21,673 bases of DNA, taken from positions 1-21,673 of the forward strand of contig QHOP01000249.1 in NCBI GenBank assembly GCA_003219345.1, in the 5' to 3' direction. Position numbers and translations under genes: made by a program. Below the pieces are notes generated by a model. The model was not told the DNA's origin, ran no database searches, and saw only the letters and a program-made list of their open reading frames with translations. This document shows positions 8,559 through 15,411 of this stretch, piece after piece. The DNA comes from Verrucomicrobiota bacterium. Lineage in GTDB: Bacteria; Verrucomicrobiota; Verrucomicrobiia; Limisphaerales; AV2. Position 1 is the stretch's first letter. Each line of letters begins with the position of its first letter.

Positions 8559-8658
8559 GGTTCATGGAAAGGCGGACCCAAATCAATCGACGGGCGCGCG
8601 GCCCGCGAAAATCATGCTGGCTTCCGCCCGGCCCAGGCTGTAAAGAACCATCTATCCT

Positions 8659-10092
8659 ATGAAAGCCATATCACGTCGGAGTTTTCTGAAAACGTCCGTC
8701 GCTGGCGCGGCGGCGTGCAGTTTGTCGCCGCGTTCATGGTCGCAGGTCGTCGGGGCGAATGACAATATCCGCGTCGCGGTTGTGGGCATCAACGGCCGCG
8801 GCGGTTCGCACATCGATGAGTTCAGTAAAATCAAAGGCGTCCGCCTCACGGCATTTTGCGACGTTGATCGCGACGTCCTCCATCGCCGGGCTGAGAAGCT
8901 TGAAGGTGTGGAGAAGTATCAGGACGTCCGAAAACTGCTCGAGAACAAGGACGTGGATGCGATTTCTATCGCGACCCCGAACCACTGGCATTCCCTGATC
9001 ACCATCTGGGCCTGCCAGGCGGGAAAGGACGTATACGTCGAGAAGCCCTGCAGCCATAACGTGTTCGAAGGGCGGAAGTGTGTCGAGGCCGCGCGCAAGT
9101 ACAACCGCATGGTTCAACATGGCACGCAGAGCCGCGCCAGCGGCAGTGCGGCGCTCGCGGCGTTGGTCAAGAGCGGCAAGTATGGCCGGCTGCTCGTCTC
9201 GAAGGGCTACTGCTGCAAACCGCGCTGGAGCATCGGATTCAAACCCGTCGAAGACCCCCCCTTCACCCTGGACTTCGATCTTTGGCTTGGCCCGGCGCCG
9301 AAGCGGCCATTTCATCGTAACCTCGTCCATTACAATTGGCACTGGTTCTGGGATTTCGGCAACGGGGACATCGGCAATCAGGGCGTGCATGAAATGGATA
9401 TTGCCCGCTGGTCGCTGGGCCGGACGTTGCCGCAGAGCGTAGTCAGTCTGGGCGGGCGTTATGTCGATGAACCGGACTTCAAGGACCAGGGCGAAACGCC
9501 CAACCAGCTTGTGTCAGTGTTCGACTATGGCGACACGCTGCTGTTGTTTGAAACCCGAGGCCTGGTCGCGAACCCCAAGATTCCGATGATCGAGCGGAAC
9601 TTTCCTTTCAAGGTAGCCAACGAACTCTACTTCGAAGCAGGCATCGTCAAGGACGGCAAATTCTTTCCCAAGGGCAAGCAGGAGGGCGAACCGCTCGTCA
9701 AGGTCGATTACCATGTCCCGCCCGGCGGCAATTTCGGCAATTTCATCGATTGCGTTCGAAACCGGAAACGCGAACAACTCGCGGCAGACATTCTGGAAGG
9801 CCACCTGTCCAGCGCGCTTTGTCATCTGGGGAACATCTCATATCGACTCGCCAAGGAGTGCCCCTTTGAGAAGCCGAAGGAGTTTGGCGACAATCAGGTG
9901 GTTGGGGACAGCGTCATGACGTTGCTGGAAAACACGAAGGCCATCGGCGTGGACCCGGAGAAGGCGACGTTGTGGGTCGGGCCAAAACTGCGGTTTGATC
10001 CGGTGCGGGAGAAGTTCGTGGACCGCCCCGAAGCGGACCGGTTCCTGACGCGGGATTATCGCGCGCCGTTTGCCGTTCCGGAAAAGGTCTGA
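8659..10092 (+). CDS. Gfo/Idh/MocA family oxidoreductase, Tat-exported
   Basis: 477 residues. The N-terminus has a twin-arginine signal (SRRSFLK, residues 5-11) followed by an Ala-rich hydrophobic stretch, so the folded protein is probably exported with its cofactor. A Rossmann fold follows with GINGRGG at 43-49 binding NAD(P), then the family EKP motif at 128-130 (YVEKPCSHNVFEG) and the C-terminal domain with GNQGVHEMD, His244 and Asp247 lying in the usual catalytic region. These enzymes oxidise or reduce sugars, inositols and related polyols; the substrate here is not readable. Length and architecture match the large Tat-type subgroup common in Planctomycetes and Verrucomicrobia. Only a weak ribosome site is seen. 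It stands between the palindromic array and a convergent lipoprotein gene, and has no obvious link to the MoxR/vWA cluster it interrupts. Confidence 0.94.
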   Translation: MKAISRRSFLKTSVAGAAACSLSPRSWSQVVGANDNIRVAVVGINGRGGSHIDEFSKIKGVRLTAFCDVDRDVLHRRAEKLEGVEKYQDVRKLLENKDVDAISIATPNHWHSLITIWACQAGKDVYVEKPCSHNVFEGRKCVEAARKYNRMVQHGTQSRASGSAALAALVKSGKYGRLLVSKGYCCKPRWSIGFKPVEDPPFTLDFDLWLGPAPKRPFHRNLVHYNWHWFWDFGNGDIGNQGVHEMDIARWSLGRTLPQSVVSLGGRYVDEPDFKDQGETPNQLVSVFDYGDTLLLFETRGLVANPKIPMIERNFPFKVANELYFEAGIVKDGKFFPKGKQEGEPLVKVDYHVPPGGNFGNFIDCVRNRKREQLAADILEGHLSSALCHLGNISYRLAKECPFEKPKEFGDNQVVGDSVMTLLENTKAIGVDPEKATLWVGPKLRFDPVREKFVDRPEADRFLTRDYRAPFAVPEKV

Positions 10093-10133
10093 AGAGCCTC
10101 GCGCGGCAGAGCCGCAATTCAAGGCGTTCAATA

Positions 10134-11267
10134 TCATTCGACTGAATGCGCGGATCCAACCCACCGAACTACAAATATGGAACTAACGGTCGTGCGTTCA
10201 ACCCCGTCTTGGAGCAAGACCTGTGTCTTGCCATTCGACGCATCGACCAAATAATACCTATTCACGTGGCCTGGAAGCATTCCTGACTTCCGTGATGTCG
10301 GTTCCTGCAACCTGACCAGAGCGTAACGGCCATCCGGTGACATTTGCGATAATAAGTAAATACCGCCGCCAATCGCCGGCAGGACGGAAAATCGCTGGAG
10401 CACTTTAACTTTCTTCCCTTTTGGATCTTTCACTTCAGTTTCGACGTGATCCAGGGGAGAAGAGACCAATTTGAATCCCTGGGCGGGCGCGCCACTCCCC
10501 TCAAAGAATATGTAACGACCATCGAAAGATTTGTAGACGTGGCCCTTATCGTATTCATCATCCGCCAACTTCGCCGGCCCCAGGATTCTTCCATTCTCAA
10601 TGTCAAATCCATAATAGCCTTCCGGATAATCCTTGCCATCACCGAGGCGATTGCCAGAGCTCATGTAATGGAAGTGAACAACATTAGTTGAGTTCCGTTG
10701 CTGAAGGACGCCGCTATATTTTTCATGCTGCCACTTGCTGGAATCTGGAAATCTCACGAACCGTTTCTCGTCACGGATTATGCTGTAGTCGCAGAGCCTT
10801 GTGACGGCTGTGTTGTGCCGATAGTCCCACACCTCCGTCTCGAAAAACACGTGACCACTTAAAATTGCAGTGCGCTTTGGGGGATGTTCAAACGTTACAA
10901 CCCGACTTAGATGCAAGGCGTCCGAGTAAACAAAGGCATTCGTCTCGGCGCCTTCACTATATGTGCCGGGCCAATAAACGACGCAGAAGACATCTCCTTG
11001 GTCAGAGGTATGAAAACGCCCCCAGGGCGAGTCGCATACTTTCCGCAGTTTCCTTTGCGCGAGGTCAAACTCATAAACCGAAGCCGCCGTTTCGCTGTTC
11101 AGTTCCTGAGTGTAGTCACGGCGAAGCAGGAAAACCAGTTTACCGCTGAGCTTTTCCGAGGTGTCATAACAGGTCAATCCCGGCAACAAGTTGGTTGAGG
11201 TCGCCGTTGCGCAACCTGACGACAGCACAAGTAGCAGCAAGTGGGTGATTACGCGGAAGGATTTCAT
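10134..11267 (-). CDS. Putative lipoprotein of unknown function, possible beta-propeller
   Basis: 377 residues from the ATG at 11267, chosen over a GTG nine codons upstream because it begins a lipoprotein signal directly (MKSFRVITHLLLLVLSSGCA; lipobox LSSGC, lipidated Cys19). The mature part has repeated short blocks of the type YEFDLAQRKLRKVC, YYGFDIENGRILGPAKL, KSFDGRYIFFEG, MSPDGRYALVRLQ and YYLVDASNGKTQVLL, which look like blades of a TolB/WD40-type beta-propeller. I do not recognise a specific family. It is on the opposite strand and converges on the oxidoreductase gene with a 41-bp gap. By eye its DNA is more AT-rich than the flanking operon genes, which may reflect separate acquisition. 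No Shine-Dalgarno is evident. Confidence 0.75.
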   Translation of the reverse strand: MKSFRVITHLLLLVLSSGCATATSTNLLPGLTCYDTSEKLSGKLVFLLRRDYTQELNSETAASVYEFDLAQRKLRKVCDSPWGRFHTSDQGDVFCVVYWPGTYSEGAETNAFVYSDALHLSRVVTFEHPPKRTAILSGHVFFETEVWDYRHNTAVTRLCDYSIIRDEKRFVRFPDSSKWQHEKYSGVLQQRNSTNVVHFHYMSSGNRLGDGKDYPEGYYGFDIENGRILGPAKLADDEYDKGHVYKSFDGRYIFFEGSGAPAQGFKLVSSPLDHVETEVKDPKGKKVKVLQRFSVLPAIGGGIYLLSQMSPDGRYALVRLQEPTSRKSGMLPGHVNRYYLVDASNGKTQVLLQDGVERTTVSSIFVVRWVGSAHSVE

Positions 11268-11679
11268 GGGTTTAGCAGCATCTCGCTTCTGCACAGGCAG
11301 TGTTGTCGCAACTCGTTTTTGGATTCTCCGATTGCACCTCGGCTGTCACTTGACGGTCACTGGGCGCGCAAGTTGTAAATCGTGCTGCATTTGCCGTTCT
11401 GGGTATTGTATCCCTCCCAAGTGTTCCTAGGCAACGTCTCCAGGCGCTTTGAACCAACGCTTCCTCAAAGATTTCTGATGGCAGTTTTTACTTTCTCGAT
11501 CCAAGCGCCCCACCACCCAGGATGTGCAAAAAACCAACAGAGAGGGCCGGGGTGAGGGGCAAGAAAAAATGTGGCCCATCCAACGGTCGCATGAGTAATC
11601 AAGAAGCCGCTACCCGCCCCAATCGGTGGTTGCGATAGTTCGTCGAATAGGGTAAAAGTGTGTGCATCAAGTTTGGTCT
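11268..11679. other. Gene-poor intergenic region
   Basis: This 412-bp stretch lies between divergent genes. Short open frames exist on both strands but have no recognisable content. A GC-rich purine tract, AGAGGGCCGGGGTGAGGGGC at 11541-11560, resembles one arm of the 138-bp repeats at 8283-8558 and may be a solitary dispersed-repeat arm. A possible but weak promoter for the downstream gene is TTGCGA followed 17 nt later by TAAAAG, close to its start. Nothing else is supported. Confidence 0.5.
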
Positions 11680-13305
11680 ATGATCGACCGCCTCCTCGAA
11701 AAGCACCTGAAACCAATCGCGCGCGATTATTGGCGCTGGCAGTTGTGGCGCGGGCTGGCGCGTTGCTGGGCGGCTATGGCCGTGCTGGGTTTCGGTTTGA
11801 TACTGCTCCATCGGTTCACCGGCTGGTGGGCAGGTTGGGTCTTTCCCTTGTTCAATCTGGGGACCGCCGGTTGGGCGCTCGCTGTTTGGCGAGCGTGGCG
11901 AAAAAGCGAGCCGGAGTATCGCGAGATTGCTCGACAGATTGAGCAGGAGAATCCGAAGCTCCATGCGTTGCTGCTGACGGCGGTCGAGCAGCAACCCGAT
12001 CCCGAGATTGGCGGACTGCATTATCTTCAACAACGGGTTGTTAGTGAAGCGCTGGAGCACAATCGCCGCCGTCCGTGGGGAAACCGCATCTTTGAACGGC
12101 TCTTTTTCACGCAGTGCGCCCATGGCCTGGCGCTCTGTCTGTTTCTGGCAGCACTGTTCGGGTTGCGCGTCGCGACACCGCCCGGCAAGTCGTTCTTCGG
12201 GGCGCTGGCCGGCGGCGTTACGGTGACGCCGGGCGATGTCAGTATCGAACGAGGCAGCGGCCTGGTGGTGTTCGCCCGGTTCGACGGGAAATTGCCGACC
12301 GAAGCGACTCTCGTCATCAAGCCCCTCAACGAGATTCAACGGCGGGTGCCGCTCGCGAAAAACCTCGATGACCCGCTCTTCGGCGGCAGCGTTCCCGAAG
12401 TCAACAGCGACCTCGCTTACCGCATCGAATACGCGGGCAAGCAGACGCGTGATTTCAAGGTCACCGTTTACGATTATCCGAAGCTGGAGCGCGCGGACGC
12501 GAAGCTTACCTACCCTGAATACACCGGACTCCCTGAAAAGACGATTGCCGACACGCGTCGCCTCAGTGCGGTTGAAGGCTCGGTTCTCGCTTACACGTTT
12601 TTCCTGAACAAACCGGTCGCCTCGGCCAGTCTGGTGTCGAAGGACAAGACCACGGTCCCGCTCGTCGCCGACACGAACCGGCCCGCGGTTTATCAGATTC
12701 AATTCACGCTCGATCAGAGCCAGCAGTATGAACTGCAACTCGTGGACGACGCCGGCCGCACGAACAAGGTTCCGCCTCAGTTCGTGATTGAAGCGCTGAA
12801 AAACCGGACGCCCGAGCTGAAGCTGGCGCTGCCGCGCGGCGACCAGCGCGTCTCGGCGCTCGAAGAAATCGCGTTTCAGGCGGAGGCTGTCGATGATTTT
12901 GGCCTCAAAGCCTACGGCGTTGCTTACACGCTCGCGGGCCAGGAGACGAAGTTTGCGCAACTGGGCACGAACTGCGGCCCGAACGAGAAGCGCCAGTTCA
13001 ATTACCTCCTGTCGCTCGAAGCTCTCGCCGCGCGGACGGACCAGTTGCTGACCTACTACCTATGGGCCGATGACGTTGGCCCGGACGGCAAATTGCGCCG
13101 CACGTCCAGCGACATGTTTTTCGCCGAAGTCAGGCCGTTCGATGAGATTTTCCGTGAAGGCGAGTCAATGGAAGGCGGCGGCGGCGCGCAACAAGGCGGC
13201 GGCGAGGCGCAAAAGCTGGCCGAGTTGCAGAAGCAAATTATTAGCGCCACGTGGAACCTCCAGCGCCGTAAGACGGTTTTGCCAGCACTGCCCCACGCAC
13301 CATGA
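11680..13305 (+). CDS. DUF4175-type membrane protein, N-terminal part
   Basis: 541 residues from the ATG at 11680 (MIDRLLEKHLKPIARDYWRW); a GTG six codons upstream is an alternative. Two close membrane segments lie in the first 70 residues and a third near LALCLFLAALFGLRVA. A beta-rich periplasmic part follows (VTPGDVSIERGSGLVVFARF, KLTYPEYTG, VIEALKNRTPELKLALPRGD, VDDFGLKAYGVAYTL), then FDEIFREGESM, a Gly/Gln-rich linker and the start of a coiled coil (LAELQKQIISATWNLQRRK). In related proteins the coiled coil continues for several hundred residues; here the frame stops 11 residues later and the matching continuation appears in another frame at 13302 and then in this frame again from about 13640. 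So this is probably the front part of a broken gene of about 1,200 codons. The TGA overlaps an ATG (ATGA), which would also allow a coupled split gene. Confidence 0.8.
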   Translation: MIDRLLEKHLKPIARDYWRWQLWRGLARCWAAMAVLGFGLILLHRFTGWWAGWVFPLFNLGTAGWALAVWRAWRKSEPEYREIARQIEQENPKLHALLLTAVEQQPDPEIGGLHYLQQRVVSEALEHNRRRPWGNRIFERLFFTQCAHGLALCLFLAALFGLRVATPPGKSFFGALAGGVTVTPGDVSIERGSGLVVFARFDGKLPTEATLVIKPLNEIQRRVPLAKNLDDPLFGGSVPEVNSDLAYRIEYAGKQTRDFKVTVYDYPKLERADAKLTYPEYTGLPEKTIADTRRLSAVEGSVLAYTFFLNKPVASASLVSKDKTTVPLVADTNRPAVYQIQFTLDQSQQYELQLVDDAGRTNKVPPQFVIEALKNRTPELKLALPRGDQRVSALEEIAFQAEAVDDFGLKAYGVAYTLAGQETKFAQLGTNCGPNEKRQFNYLLSLEALAARTDQLLTYYLWADDVGPDGKLRRTSSDMFFAEVRPFDEIFREGESMEGGGGAQQGGGEAQKLAELQKQIISATWNLQRRKTVLPALPHAP

Positions 13306-13952
13306 ATAGTCATAATAGTCATTCCACCGCGCTTGTCATCACGGCGCTCTTTTGCGCCGCGCCTCTGCTGGCGCAGAAACAAGCCCCGACGCCCGCGCCT
13401 CAGCCGGCGCCGCGCGCGGCGCGTGGCGCGCCGTCAGGCCCGAAGATCGTCGGGGACTATTCCTCCGACATTATCGTGGTGCGCGACGCGCAGGAGCAGG
13501 CCCTGGAGCAGGTGCGCGACATCCAGGAGCGCATGCAAGACGCGCGCGCGCCTGCCGCGCTTGAGACCGTCGTGAAGGAGATGGAGCGTTCGCTGGCCAT
13601 GCTCGAAGAGGCGAAGAAATCGCCGGAAATCGCGCGGCCGCAACGGCCAGCTAGGCGGACAACAGGGCGAACGCGCGATGCGACAACTGGACCAGCTGGA
13701 CCTGAAGCAGTCGGAAAATCGTTACGAGACGCAGCGCCAGGCCTCGCCGCAGCAAAACGCCCAGCAACGGGAACAACTCCAGGTGTTGAACCGTTTGAAG
13801 GAACTGGCGCAGCGTCAACAGGACCTCAACGAGCGCATCAAAGAACTGCAAACCGCGCTCCAGGAAGCGAAGACCGAAGCGGAGCGCGAGGAATTCCGTC
13901 GCCGGCTCAAGCGGCTGCGCGAAGAAGAGCGGGAGATGCTGGCCGACGTTGA
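13302..13952 (+). CDS. DUF4175-type middle segment in a shifted frame
   Basis: 216 codons, of which only the first 110 or so look meaningful. Residues 1-25 read as a signal peptide (MNSHNSHSTALVITALFCAA followed by PLLAQ), then a Pro/Ala linker, then an acidic helical stretch (VVRDAQEQALEQVRDIQERM, KEMERSLAMLEEAKKSPE) that corresponds to the coiled-coil section expected between the flanking frames. From about 13625 the translation becomes Arg/Pro/Gly-rich nonsense, while the coiled coil resumes in the frame of the next entry. About 20-25 family residues also seem missing at that junction. Either this is one gene broken by two indels, or a secreted protein that begins at 13302 and then suffered one frameshift. 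No Shine-Dalgarno precedes its ATG. Confidence 0.5.
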   Translation: MNSHNSHSTALVITALFCAAPLLAQKQAPTPAPQPAPRAARGAPSGPKIVGDYSSDIIVVRDAQEQALEQVRDIQERMQDARAPAALETVVKEMERSLAMLEEAKKSPEIARPQRPARRTTGRTRDATTGPAGPEAVGKSLRDAAPGLAAAKRPATGTTPGVEPFEGTGAASTGPQRAHQRTANRAPGSEDRSGARGIPSPAQAAARRRAGDAGRR

Positions 13953-15411
13953 CGAATTACGCCAGCGAATGGAACGGTCGGAAAACCAGTCGCGCCTGTC
14001 GGACGCGCGGCAACAACTCGATAAAACCCGCTCCGACGTTCAGCGCGCGGCCGAGGCATTGGACAACGAATCGGTGCCGCAGGCGCTGTCCTCCGGCACG
14101 CGGGCGCAGCGCGAGCTGCAACAACTGAGCGATGATTTTCGCAAGAAAACCTCCAGCCAGTTTGCCGACCAGATGCGCCAGATGCGGAGCGACGCGCGCC
14201 AGCTCGCCCAAAAGCAGGAGGAACTGGCCAAACAGCTCGACGCGCTCGCCGACGCCAAACGCAAAACGTTGAACGACTCGGACGAGCGCAAGGAACTGGC
14301 CGCTCAATGGGCGCGGCAGAAAAGCGGTTTGACGAATCTGTTCAACGAGATGCGCGGCGTTTCCGAGCAATCCGAGACGGCCGAGCCGCTCCTGTCCAAG
14401 CAGCTTTACGACACCTTGCGCCAGAGCAACCAGGACGAGTTGAATAAATCGCTCGATTTCTCCTCCGAACTCGTGCAACGCGGCTTTCTGTCGCAGGCCG
14501 GCCAATTTGAACAGCGCGTGCGCCGGAACATTGACGAAATTAAACGCGGCGTGGAGAAGGCTGCCGAAAGCGTGTTGGGCAACGATGTTGACGCGCTTCG
14601 CCTGGCCAAACGCGAATTGGAGACGCTGAGCCAGCAGTTGGAGAAAGAAATCGCTCAGAACGATACCAATGCGGCTCCCGCCGGCACCCTTGCATCCGCC
14701 GACGCATCGACTCCTCCGAGACATGGTCCGGACACTCCCGAAAACACCGAGCGAGCCTCTGCGCCGGCGGCCGGAGATGAAGCGAATTCAGCGAGTCACC
14801 GCTCCGCTCCGCGCAACCTGGCCGAGCAACACGAGCGCGCCCTGAACTCGCAGTCACAAAACGATGGGCGACAACCAGGCGCCTCGGCGCCGCAGGAAGG
14901 CGAATCGCAAAACTCACAAAACGGCCAGGCTCCTTCTTCCGAGGCCGCCTCGAACACCTCGAGAGATCAGGCCGGCCGGCGCAACGGCGGGGCTGGCAAC
15001 GCCCGGCGGAATTTCTACGAAGGCGGCGCCGCGGGCGGCGCGGAAGGCGGCGGGTACGCGGGCGGAGTGTTCAGGCCGCTGACCGGCGACGACTTTGTTG
15101 ACTGGTCCGACCGGCTGCGCGACGTGGAGGAAATGCTCGATCGGCCGGAGCTGCGGACCGAAGTCGCGCGCATCCGCGATCGAGCCCGCGCGGTGCGACT
15201 CGAGTACAAACGCCTCGGCCAAAAGCCGGACTGGGCCGTGGTCAGGCTGCAGATCGCTACGCCGCTCGCGGAAGTGCGATCGCGGCTCGGCGAAGAACTG
15301 GCCCGCCGGGAATCGAACGAAGCAGTTGTCCCCCTTGATCGCGACCCTGTCCCGACGAAATTCTCCGAACTGGTCCGCCGCTACTACGAGCAGTTGGGAA
15401 AGAGCGAGTGA
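13678..15411 (+). CDS. DUF4175-type long coiled-coil C-terminal part
   Basis: 577 residues from the first ATG, but the frame is open back to 13576 and GQLGGQQGERA just upstream reads as family sequence, so this ATG is probably internal to the ancestral gene. Residues 1-340 form a Gln/Glu/Arg/Lys-rich coiled coil (LKQSENRYETQRQ, RQQDLNERIKELQTALQEAK, RRLKRLREEEREMLADVDEL, RELETLSQQLEKEIAQN). Residues 340-450 are low-complexity, Ser/Ala/Gln/Asn/Gly-rich. A compact C-terminal domain follows (FRPLTGDDFVDWSDRLRDVE, RIRDRARAVRLEYKRLG, FSELVRRYYEQLG). No membrane segment and no signal peptide of its own, so an isolated product would stay in the cytoplasm, unlike the ancestral membrane-anchored form. 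No Shine-Dalgarno at 13678. It overlaps the next start by one base. Confidence 0.78.
   Translation: MRQLDQLDLKQSENRYETQRQASPQQNAQQREQLQVLNRLKELAQRQQDLNERIKELQTALQEAKTEAEREEFRRRLKRLREEEREMLADVDELRQRMERSENQSRLSDARQQLDKTRSDVQRAAEALDNESVPQALSSGTRAQRELQQLSDDFRKKTSSQFADQMRQMRSDARQLAQKQEELAKQLDALADAKRKTLNDSDERKELAAQWARQKSGLTNLFNEMRGVSEQSETAEPLLSKQLYDTLRQSNQDELNKSLDFSSELVQRGFLSQAGQFEQRVRRNIDEIKRGVEKAAESVLGNDVDALRLAKRELETLSQQLEKEIAQNDTNAAPAGTLASADASTPPRHGPDTPENTERASAPAAGDEANSASHRSAPRNLAEQHERALNSQSQNDGRQPGASAPQEGESQNSQNGQAPSSEAASNTSRDQAGRRNGGAGNARRNFYEGGAAGGAEGGGYAGGVFRPLTGDDFVDWSDRLRDVEEMLDRPELRTEVARIRDRARAVRLEYKRLGQKPDWAVVRLQIATPLAEVRSRLGEELARRESNEAVVPLDRDPVPTKFSELVRRYYEQLGKSE

Larger units (their letters stand above)
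8024..8567. repeat. Quasi-regular array of palindromic cassettes
   Basis: The gap between the BatA and oxidoreductase genes (7978-8658) holds no convincing gene but a repeat array. Right-end motifs GATCATGG or GTTCATGG occur at 8024-8031, 8153-8160, 8284-8291, 8422-8429 and 8560-8567; left-end motifs CCATGAAC or CCCTGAAC occur at 8066-8073, 8195-8202, 8329-8336 and 8467-8474. They bound four cassettes of 95, 97, 101 and 101 nt separated by spacers of 34, 34, 37 and 37 nt; a fifth, left-truncated cassette may end at 8031. Each cassette is internally palindromic, but the interiors belong to three different sequences. Spacers 1 and 2 share TGCGTTGA near their ends; spacers 3 and 4 are almost identical. 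It could be a mosaic of REP/MITE-like elements. Confidence 0.75.

Noticed and set aside
8024..8567. CRISPR array
   Set aside because: The repeated parts are 95-138 bp long and palindromic, spacers 3 and 4 are nearly identical, and no cas gene is nearby.
8066..8567. Integron attC array
   Set aside because: There are no gene cassettes between the palindromes, no recognisable attC core sites, and no integron integrase in the window.
8227..8662. Open frames on both strands (119 and 136 codons) through the repeat array
   Set aside because: Their translations repeat the same Pro/Gly-rich phrase once per 138-bp unit; they are produced by repeat DNA, not by a gene.
10093..10140. Bidirectional terminator between the convergent genes
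   Set aside because: The gap has only weak complementarity and no T run on either strand.
11599..12960. 453-codon minus-strand frame
   Set aside because: Antisense to the DUF4175-type gene; no motif, no ribosome site.
13333..13575. Arg-rich 80-codon frame
   Set aside because: It is the out-of-frame reading of the shifted DUF4175-type segment; no start signal or domain.
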